Assembly: GCA_963576785.1 (NCBI GenBank)
Contig: OY756139.1
Coordinates: 4,402,001 to 4,466,000, forward strand
Reading direction: 5' to 3'
DNA: 64,000 bases
Source: Chlorophyllum brunneum
Lineage: Eukaryota; Basidiomycota; Agaricomycetes; Agaricales; Agaricaceae
In this document: in pieces, positions 56,411 to 64,000 of the stretch
How positions within the stretch are numbered: the stretch's first letter is position 1
Layout of the letters: each line of letters begins with the position of its first letter
Notes under the pieces: model-generated
Seen by the model: only the letters and a program-made list of their open reading frames with translations
The model's database searches: none
Told to the model about the DNA's origin: nothing
Position numbers and translations under genes: made by a program

Positions 56411-59268
56411 CAGTATGGGACCACGAGATAAACCTGTCGGAGGATGCACCCCCAGTACTACAGTCCAAAGTTTACCTGATGACAATAACGGAAAAACAGG
56501 AACTACAGAAGTTCCTTGACGAAAACCTCACCTCAGGACGAATCAGACCATCACAATCCCCCTACGCCACCCCATGTTTCTTTATACCAAAGAAGGACGG
56601 AACAAAACGCCTGGTACAAGATTACAAAAAGCTGAATGAACACACCATCAAGGATAAAATGCCACTGCCACTCATAGGCAAAGTTCTAGATCGATTGAAG
56701 GATGCAAAGGTGTTTAACAAGCTCGATATCATTTGGGGATACAACAATGTCAGAATCAGGAAAGGAGATGAATGGAAGGCAGCATTCGTAACAAACAGCG
56801 GATTATTCGAACCTACGGTCATGTTCTTTGGGATGAGCAATTCACCGGCAACCTTTCAGAGAATGATGAACACGATATTTCGGGAACTATTACATGAAGG
56901 AGCGCTCGTCAACTACATGGATGATTTCGTCATTCCAGGAACCACACAGGAAGAACTCGAGAAAAGAACGATGCGATTCTTAGACATTGCAGCCAAACAC
57001 CAGCTCTACTTCAAGCGATCAAAATGTATCTTCGACGCAAAAGAAATACCCATACTGGGCTTTGTAGTAGGACAGGGCAGCGTTAAAATGGAGGAAGAGA
57101 AGGTGAAAGCAGTAAGGGAATGGCCAACACCCAAATCCGTAAAAGACGTCGAAAAATTCCTGGGCTTTGCAAACTTCTATCGACGATTCATACAAGACTT
57201 CAGTAACATAGCAACACCACTACACGAGCTAAAGAAGAAGGAGGCGCAATGGTCATGGTCAGAACAACAACAGCAAGCGTTTGAAAAAATCAAGGAGAAA
57301 ATCACAAGCGAACCAGTACTAGCAATGCCCCGAGACAAAGGACAATATAGAGTGGAAGTGGACGCGTCAGGATACAGAGTAGGAGCGGTATTATCACAAG
57401 ACCAGAATAACCAGTGGCACCCAATCGCCTTCCACTCGAGAACAATGACACTGGCAGAACGAAACTACCAAATCTACGACAAAGAACTATTGGCAATCCG
57501 AGAAGCGATCAAAACTTGGAGACAATATCTACTCGATGCCGACAAACCATTCGAGATATGGACGGACCACAAGAACTTGGAATACTTTAGGAAACTGCAA
57601 CAACTCACAGGACGACAGGCGAGATGGCAACTGGAACTACAGGAATATCACTACAAGTTAAAACACATACCTGGAAAAACGAACACGAAAGCAGATGTGC
57701 TATCAAGACTAGCAAAAACGGATACGACCAGAGACAACACAAATATCATGCTACTTCCCGACCACTTATTCGATAACACTATCACCGAGATCAGACAAAT
57801 TTGGGAAATATCGGGAGAAGAAGACCTGAAACACCGATTACAAAAGGAGCAAAGAAGAGAAACACAGTGGTTAAGAGAGAAGGAGAAACGACCAGAGGAG
57901 ATATGGGAAACTGATGGATTACCTATGTTTGAAGGAAGAATATATGTACTACCGAACGCTGAAATACGCCAAGAAATACTCCAACAACACCACGACAGAA
58001 CGGACGTAGGACACCCGGGACAACACAGAATGATTGAGCTCCTCAAAAGGACATATTGGTGGCCACAAATGCACAATGATGTTAAACGATACATCAAGGG
58101 ATGCGACACATGTCAGCGAAACAAAATACTCCGAACATGACCTACCACACACCTCCATCCGCTACCGATACCCACCGGACCATGGGAAGAGATATCAATC
58201 GACATGATAGGACCACTGCCAGAATCAGAGGGATACGACGCGATACTTGTCATCGTTGATCGTTTCAGCAAAATGATCAGACTACGTGCAGTTAACACCA
58301 CCCTATCATCCGAGGAGCTAGGAGATATATATCGAGATGACATATGGAGACAACATGGGATACCATGCAGGATCATCAGTGACAGAGGTCCACAATTCGC
58401 ATCAAAATTCATGGCGGAACTTTGCAGAGCAACTGGCACCCAATGTAACCTATCCACAGCATACCATCCACAAAGAGACGGTCAAACGGAGCGCATCAAC
58501 CAAGAGGTCGAAGCCTACCTCAGAAATGTAATCAACCATGCGCAGGACAACTGGAAGAAATGGCTCAGCACTGCAGAATTCCAGTATAACGACAAAACAC
58601 ATAGTGCAACTGGACATTCACCGTTCCAGATAGTATACGGACGACATCCATGGAAAGGAGATATCTCAAATGAGATCAAGGCTCCTGCGATCACGGAACG
58701 AATACAGGAGCTACAAGACATGCGACAAGAGACGATCAAAATGCTGCAACAAAACCAGATGCAAATGGAGAAATGGAACAGCACAAAACCAGAACACGAG
58801 TACCAGCAAGGAGACCAAGTTTGGCTTGAAGCGGACAACATTAGGACAACAAGACCAACGAAAAAACTTGATCACAGGAGATACGGACCATTCCGAGTAA
58901 AAGAGAAAATAGGTGAAACAAGCTACCGACTGGAACTACCTGAAACATGGGCAATACATGATGTGTTCAACAGCAGACTCCTCGCCCCCTATCACAAACC
59001 CGAGTATGACAGCCAGCGCACTCTGCCACCACCGGTCCCCGAAATAGTCAATGATGAGGAACACTACGAGGTAGATGAAGTCCGAGGACACCGCACAAAA
59101 GGCAAACAAAAACAGTACCTAATACACTGAAAAGGATATACGTCCAAAGAAGATACATGGGAAGATGAGACAAACTTAGACAATGCCAAGGAAGCGGTAC
59201 AAGAATTCATGAGCAAGATTTCGAGGATGAAACCTATAAAAAGGGGAGGTAAAAAGCAGCAATTATGA
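56411..59268 (+). pseudogene. Gypsy 3 RT, RNase H, integrase and chromodomain
   Basis: The open frame (583 codons to 58138) begins inside the LTR remnant and continues from VWDHEINLSED into RT: SQSPYATPCFFIPKKDGTK, YMDD near 56918, RNase H (VDASGYRVGAVLSQ, KELLAIREAIK), and the integrase zinc finger (GHPGQHRMIELL...CDTCQRNK). After a TGA at 58138 a second frame of 308 codons carries the integrase core (IDMIGPLPESEGYD, ISDRGPQFASKF, QTERINQEVE) and most of the chromodomain (HYEVDEVRGH), ending at a TGA at 59128 where Gypsy 1 has Trp. The remaining chromodomain follows to the stop at 59266-59268, which overlaps an ATG (ATGA). Confidence 0.94.
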
Positions 59269-59365
59269 ACAACAAACCTCACATTCCAAGCAACCACTAC
59301 ACTCAACACATCACTCGCGGTATTCACTTCACCCTTGACTTTGCCAACTATCTTCACAACACACC

Positions 59366-59975
59366 ATGCCCGCCGAACGCCAACTTACCCCATACCCCTA
59401 CCTCAAAGAATTCGATGAACTCGTCCCAGAAAGAACCAGCCACGAAGAACTCGTAGAAGGAGAAACCCTAGTCGACACCATAATACTATTAGGCACAGCA
59501 GTGAAAGCAACCCAAGAAGGTGCCTCAAAAATAATGGACACCTTATCTGAGGCCACTCCGAGACTCAACCAGTTTATCATCGATGAAGGAAGGAGAGACC
59601 AACTAGAGAGACACTTATACGAAATCAACGACGACTTGCAACTCCTCGTCATCTCTAATATACGAGCTCGGATGCACAGCATCCTCGTAGCCCTAGCCGA
59701 ATGACTCAATACATACGAGTCGAGGAGTACCGACAACCTCTCCCACCATATCGTTAACCGACTACTTGTTAGTAACGACCCGTTCCCCATCCAACATCAC
59801 ATCTGCCATAACTGCAAACAAACGACACAAGAAACAACAGCCGCCGACCAACTACTGCACCCTGACATCGAAGAGGAAGTAGCCCATCTCCAAACCATTC
59901 TCACCACAGTAGTACCCCCCATCACACCCATGACCTTCCACCCACCGACAGGATATAACACTTTGAGAGGTGCCT
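59366..59975 (+). pseudogene. Gypsy 3 ORF3, N-terminal two thirds
   Basis: MPAERQLTPYPYLKEFDEL start, equivalent to MHAE in Gypsy 2 but divergent in sequence; helical region (GASKIMDTLSEATPRLNQF). TGA at 59702 replaces an expected arginine-type codon in ALAE(R)LNTYES. It continues in frame to PMTFHPPTGYNTLRG, matching PMIFNPPPSYLTLKG of Gypsy 2, where it stops being collinear. Confidence 0.75.
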
Positions 59976-60240
59976 TGTCAACATGTCGTAAGCCGATCCA
60001 GAGAGGTGCGTATGGTGGTCCTTCTTTGAACAGGAAGTGGGTGTGATTGTTGTATGTGGTGTTGTCGTTGGTGTGGTTGCTTAGGAGCTTGTGTACTATG
60101 CCCCTCCAGTAGTCATTGTCCTTTTCGCCTTCTGATTTCATCAGAGGGGGCAGGAAGGACTTGACCAGAGCACTGGGAGCAGCTGTACCTATGAACAAGT
60201 GAACGCTCGTCGTGGTTTCCGACATCCCCCAAATTCCGTA
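59970..60240 (-). pseudogene. ORF3 C-terminal block in opposite orientation within Gypsy 3
   Basis: On the minus strand 60225-59980 reads MKSEGEKDNDYWRGIVHKLL, FLFKEGPPYAPLWIGLRHVDKAP, the counterpart of FEENYWEEIVHNL and LFRGGQDHAPFWIGCQ of Gypsy 2 ORF3, which is on the plus strand there. The normal + sequence resumes near 60240 up to the polypurine tract GAAAGGGAGGTAT. The block begins with extra residues (MSETTTSVHLFIGT) not seen in Gypsy 1 or 2. Confidence 0.75.
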
Positions 60241-60309
60241 TGCTTTATTTTACAAAGGACCTTTACAGTAATACGCATCATGAGGACATGAAGCTTGAAA
60301 GGGAGGTAT

Positions 60310-60610
60310 TGTTACGAACTATAGGCCGTTCATTCCTATCATGCGCCCATTACCTCGTGTACCCTCATACTCGTTTCATCTCCTGTATCACCCCTAGAGG
60401 CTGTGCCTCCTACCTGACTCGTTCTACTCATCTCCTATGACTCCTTTACTCGTCTCCCTTATTCTTAGCTCTCACCACTAGTATATAAAGTGTAGTAATA
60501 CTTGATGTATTCCTTACACTTTACCAATTATATCATCCCTTCTTCCTTTCTCTACTTCCTTCCCTTTATCCAAAGGCTTGCAACCTGAGTCAGAGACTAA
60601 GGTCGTAACA
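60310..60610 (+). repeat. Gypsy 3 3' LTR (301 bp)
   Basis: TGTTACGAAC to GGTCGTAACA, complete. Differences from the left LTR are mainly at CpG positions (for example CG versus CA). Confidence 0.95.
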
Positions 60611-60615
60611 AGTAG

Positions 60616-61261
60616 TAGCATAGGATGCTTGCTGGTTAGACATGTTAGGTCTTGACCCTTCATGTCTTGACCACTCAGCATTTATAGCCTGCTGAACTAC
60701 CTCCCAGGTCATATCTACAACATCGTGATTATTTGCCAATGTTGTTTGTGCCACAGCATTCCAATCAGGTGGTAATGCATTCAAAGCGATCATCATGCCA
60801 AGAACTTCTGGCAATATTACCTTAGCTGTTTCTAATTGGGAAGCCATTGTTCTCAATTCAGCTAGATCCATTGCTGGATCTTGATTCCCTGAAATGCACT
60901 TTTGCAGCATTCTTTGGAGGATTGAATATACTGCAGCAGGAGAAGGTGTCCCAAAGCGGGTTTTCAAGTCATCCCAAAGGAATCCAGGAGCATTATGTCC
61001 ATGGAGTAATAGGGAATCAGGTAAGGTGCCATTTATAACAGCCAATGCCTGGCCTCTCAATTGTTCTCTCTTTCTATCCTCCTCTGTTAATGCAGCAGGA
61101 TTTTTAGGGGAGAGATCCTGTTCTGTCACAGTCCATCTGGACTGGTCGGAGCCAGTGACAGAAATGAGGGTTAGGGCATCCTGAAGCCTTCTAGACCAGA
61201 ATGCATAGTTCTTAGGCCCATTGAGCTTAGGCAAACCTGTGACAATATTATTGGTAGCCAT
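60616..61261 (-). pseudogene. Copia B gag N-terminal part
   Basis: Starts at 61261 (MATNNIVTGLPKLNGPKNYAFW), a typical Copia gag N-terminus (LNGPKNYAFWSRRLQDAL, then HGHNAPGFLWDDLKTRFG and LPPDWNAVAQTTL). Open for about 215 codons up to QASYATT, where Gypsy 3 is inserted; the frame itself carries no stop. It continues at 56115. The start lies 160 bases from the 5' LTR. Confidence 0.9.
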
Positions 61262-61408
61262 AATATTTTCATCAAGTGAATTTCTTTCTAGAAGAAAATT
61301 CTCATATCAGCAATGATCAAAATGCAAGGATAACTCTGTCAGGTAAAGCCCTATCATCCTATCTTGGTTAGAGGGGATGATAATGGTTTAACCATCTGTA
61401 AGGCTACC

Positions 61409-61421
61409 GGGGCCCATAACC
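61409..61421 (-). promoter_or_regulatory. Copia B primer-binding site, initiator tRNA-Met anticodon-arm type
   Basis: Immediately after the 5' LTR end (CAACA) the minus strand reads GGTTATGGGCCCC. Its complement GGGGCCCATAACC resembles the anticodon stem-loop of initiator tRNA-Met (CAU anticodon in the loop). Drosophila copia and yeast Ty5 are known to prime from an internally cleaved initiator tRNA in this way. Confidence 0.75.
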
Positions 61422-62002
61422 TGTTGAGGAAACGACTGTAACAAGTTGTTTGCTGGGGGTAGCAGTAAATACAGTGGGAGAGAATGTAGGGTCTACTCAC
61501 CGAGATAATAAGCTGCTATCTGGTACCTATAGAAGGGTAATTCAGACAGACAGATATTATTGATGAAGTGGTCAATGTCAGTATTGACTAGATCAAAGTC
61601 GAGTAGATCGGTGTTTGTGTTGTACTGAAGAATGTAGGAAATGATGAAAGAGGTTGTTTGATTGAACAAGATGCAGAACTAGGTCTGCTACATGGGGTTT
61701 ATATACATATTACATATTGAAGCATAGGCGAGTCATACTACATAAAATACTAGGGATGCATAGAATTTTCCTTATGACTCCTATTAACTGTGGCATAGTG
61801 CCTACGGAGTACTGCGGAACATAGTATACTAGTCATTGGTACTATGTAGAATAATCTATCAAGTACTTATGACTCTCATCGCATGCAGAGCAACTCATAG
61901 GAAGTTTACTACAGATTGAAGTTACTGGAAAGTAACAGATCAGTCTATTATTATTATAATGACCTCATAGTCTATTTCTAGAATATGTCCGAAACTTCAA
62001 CA
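61422..62002 (-). repeat. Copia B 5' LTR (581 bp, variant 2)
   Basis: TGTTGAGGAAACG to CGAAACTTCAACA. In U5 it matches the solo LTR at 53319 (reading AACACAAACACCGATC on the element strand) and not the left LTR of Copia B. Confidence 0.92.
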
Positions 62003-62003
62003 C

Positions 62004-62099
62004 AATCCCTGTGATTCCTTACAGTTTCCACAGTCACTCAAGCTCTATACATTGATCACCAAATCCTTCACCGTGATATTAATCTGTGGAACATACTAA
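62004..62099 (+). pseudogene. C-terminal end of the split BBE-type oxidase
   Basis: Frame NPCDSLQFPQSLKLYTLITKS to a TAA at 62097. The DP-x-x-x-F-FPQS pattern is the usual end of fungal BBE oxidases. About 20 codons expected between LNYLDTRLNN (49570) and this segment are missing. Note also a TTACAG just before TTTCCACAG, so part of it could be an intron end. Confidence 0.7.
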
Positions 62100-62229
62100 T
62101 CTGACCTGAATTGCTGGAGGATCACAATGAGATGTCCTCCTCAGCAACTTCCATCTTTATTGTGTATTAGCTCGACACTCAGTATGTTGCAACTCATTTC
62201 ACAAGTCATGATTGCTTATGGCCACATGT

Positions 62230-63053
62230 AGAAAACCTAACCACAAGTCGTCCGTCCTCCTTGTAGACTTTGGCTATGGTAAAAACATTGATCCTTTCAA
62301 ACCTTCTGGAAGTGAATGCTTGGTGGGTACTACCATCAAACTTTGTACAAGTTTAGGTTAACGAATCCACAGGGTACATCGATCTTCATGGCCCATACCA
62401 TTCAGGCAGGAAAACCACTACTGCCTCCCAACGTAGCTTTCATTGCATTACCAGAGCTCACTGATGGCATCTATGATGCCTACAGCTCAATTCACCTGCA
62501 ATGTATGAAGGAGTTTGATGGCCCATATGAGGATGTGTTTGTGCAGAAGAATGCTCCTCCCACTACAACTACATGGCAACATGAACTCTGTCATGATGCA
62601 GAATCTGCCGTCTGGACTTGCTTTTGCTGGGGTATCCAAGCTGTGCCAGAGGGTGCACCAGAAGAGCATATTATACGTGCAGACTGGGAGTCATTACTTC
62701 CCAGTTATGATGGATCTTGACAGGGATTGTCGATGCAGGATAGGCGGCAGTCGCTTCTCACTACATTTTCATCTCGCGACAAAGTTTTACATTCAGGGTA
62801 TAGAGCCCTCAGGGAACTGTTCGGAGAGATGGCAGAGGCAATAATCACGGATTACCACTGGGCTCAGGACACAAATCAGCAAAAACCGGAATACATTCAT
62901 GAACTACTTCAATGTCTGATCCTCAATTTTGTTATCGAGAATAAAGATGCAGATTTCATGGACAAAGAGAAAGCGAGCGAGGATAGGGTAATCCAACCTG
63001 CATCCCCTCTTTATTTTGCACCTGTATTTCACTATAATGTGTTACTGTATTAG
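62230..63053 (+). pseudogene. FunK1-like fungal protein kinase, C-terminal lobe
   Basis: Reads SSVLLVDFGYGKN with the DFG magnesium-binding motif near 62266, then after a frame change or small intron near 62300-62350 NPQGTSIFMAHTIQAGKPLLPP (activation loop and substrate-binding region, compare GTxxFMA), and HELCHDAESAVWTCFCW, the H-D-hESxxW motif typical of FunK1 kinases of mushrooms. A TGA at 62718 interrupts the frame 62316-63053, which then continues with LRELFGEMAEAIITDYHWAQD. The N-lobe and catalytic loop (HxD) are absent upstream, where the oxidase end lies. It is probably a relic. Confidence 0.7.
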
Positions 63054-64000
63054 TTGGCCTCCGGCAGGTGGGAGGTGGGGAGAACTGTGGCATGGATTAC
63101 TTCTGTAATATTGTGTAAAGAGATCAATGAGGAGTAGGGGTACCTGCACGAGGCCAATGTCTGTATCATGGTTCTCGAATACAGTGTTTACGTGCTGGCA
63201 CTCTGGTCTTACATTTTCCTTACACATGGTTGTTTGCTATGGTATAGGTCAGCTAGATGCTGCTACCTTTGTGCAGTGGCCATCCCAGCTGGAACTTGGT
63301 CCCGAAAATAAATAAAATAAAATAAAAATAAAAATAAAAATACCCAGACTGCCAGATTTAGTATGTAACATTCAACAATCCTTGGTTCTTCCCTTTTGAC
63401 TCGACATATTCATAATGTAAAATTTCCTTTGAAAATACACCTCATATATGCCTATTCTCGGGACAATGAGCCATCAGAAAGGCTAGAGGCTGTGCTCTGT
63501 AGCACATGCATGACAATTCCGACATACTCACCAATTAGCCAAATTCTCAACATCTGACTCCGAAATTGAGATCCATATGCCACTTGCACTTGCCTCAGTT
63601 GACACATTACTCATTCGAAAATGGCATTGCTGTCTTTTTTGTTAGTTGGATGCATATTGTAGTAGATCATCAGCTCGTGATGCCCAATTTCATGTTCGAG
63701 CCTTCAACTCACGGAAATATGCATCACATCATCGGATTCCAGACTATGTTGCAAAAAGCTTAGATTAGATACATTGATTAGATTAGCCATATTTGGAACT
63801 ACCTTCCATATTAGGACTATGCTTATGTAACTTGGCCACCATTCTCAGGATCCAAAACAATATCTCCGTCATTTTTGGTCTGAATAAAATTTCCTCTGTA
63901 CAATTGACACAGCTTGCCAAAAGGAGTCGTTTTACCAAAGGGTTAAGGAATTGGGTAAAAACTCATTTGCACAAAAGTAGCGGTGTTTAGGTAACCTGCA
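63054..64000. other. AT-rich DNA with one simple repeat
   Basis: No gene recognised. An A-rich AAATA/AAAATA microsatellite spans about 63305-63342. Short frames at 63566-63763 and 63793-63990 show no family features and are not supported as genes. Confidence 0.55.

Larger units (their letters stand above)
56121..60610 (+). mobile_element. Gypsy 3, chromodomain element lacking gag and protease
   Basis: AGTAG flanks both ends (56116-56120 and 60611-60615). The left LTR loses its last 11 bases and is joined straight to RT codons, so the primer site, gag and protease (about 1.87 kb in Gypsy 2) are missing. RT to chromodomain is nearly open and the LTRs differ at only about four positions over about 290 bases, making this the youngest Gypsy here. 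Confidence 0.95.
49574..62002 (-). mobile_element. Copia B, Ty1/Copia element splitting the oxidase gene
   Basis: Two LTRs (49574-50145 and 61422-62002) enclose pol and gag closely similar to Copia A, interrupted by a solo LTR and by Gypsy 3. The flanks do not match (TGTAA left, CAATC right), the LTRs belong to two sequence variants, and about 20 codons of the oxidase are missing between the flanks. This fits recombination between two related insertions better than a single event. Confidence 0.93.

Noticed and set aside
60590..60615. Start of the Copia B gag frame end inside Gypsy 3 LTR taken as a real C-terminus
   Set aside because: The last residues are LTR-encoded; the true gag continues at 56115.
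63130..63342. Possible SINE: A-rich tail after a sequence with a B-box-like GGTTCTCGAAT
   Set aside because: The B-box has two extra bases, no A-box and no flanking duplication were found; the tail is a plain AAATA microsatellite.
1..64000. CRISPR arrays, operons, tRNA or rRNA genes
   Set aside because: No regularly spaced short repeats, no tRNA-like folds and no rRNA were seen; the genes and introns are fungal.

Overview
The window looks like repeat-dominated nuclear DNA of a basidiomycete fungus, most likely an agaricomycete with a transposon-swollen genome. The evidence is the mixture of families: chromodomain Ty3/Gypsy elements, Ty1/Copia elements, Tad-like LINEs with a C-terminal RNase H, very short introns (52-61 bp) in the few host genes, and relics of a NACHT protein and of a FunK1-like kinase, both typical of mushrooms. 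The species cannot be named from the sequence alone.

Layout from left to right. 1-5019 is the 3' part of a Copia element (Copia A, +) that sits inside LINE 1 (-, 5020-10040). A small host island follows: a broken DAP1/MAPR haem-binding gene (-, 10187-10780), a Gypsy LTR relic and one arm of a 1.1-kb inverted repeat (11298-12402). 12484-25011 is a second Copia family (Copia C, -) interrupted by LINE 4 (13703-15365) and by Gypsy 1 (17360-23787). The other inverted-repeat arm (25012-26587, -) adjoins Gypsy 2 (+, 26588-45623), which carries LINE 2 (-, 29212-35228) and a nearly full-length LINE 3 (+, 35794-42550). Then come the 3' half of a different chromodomain element, Gypsy D (45624-48067), a NACHT/NLR relic (-, 48068-48325) and a berberine-bridge-type FAD oxidase pseudogene (+, from 48326). 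That gene is broken by Copia B (-, 49574-62002), itself carrying a solo LTR (53319-53897) and Gypsy 3 (56121-60610). The last codons of the oxidase (FPQS motif) reappear at 62004-62099, followed by a FunK1-like kinase relic and featureless AT-rich DNA to the end.

The nesting can be dated by target-site duplications: TTGTT for Gypsy 1, AGTAG for Gypsy 3, GGGAA for the solo LTR, a 15-16 bp duplication for LINE 3 and 8-10 bp for LINE 4. Three joins lack the expected duplication (Copia B ends, Gypsy 2 ends, LINE 2 ends) and record recombination or deletion. Most coding frames are broken by TGA codons where a sister copy has CGA, with CAA seen at some matching sites, which is the signature of CpG methylation decay.

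How the parts work: the Gypsy elements encode Gag, protease, RT, RNase H, integrase and a chromodomain, then an extra ORF (ORF3) of unknown function placed after pol; the pol stop overlaps an ATG as ATGA. Their primer-binding site is complementary to their own predicted mRNA 5' end, as in Tf1 self-priming. Copia B has a primer site matching the anticodon arm of initiator tRNA-Met, as in Drosophila copia and Ty5. The LINEs couple ORF1 to ORF2 by the same ATGA overlap. No intact host gene was found.
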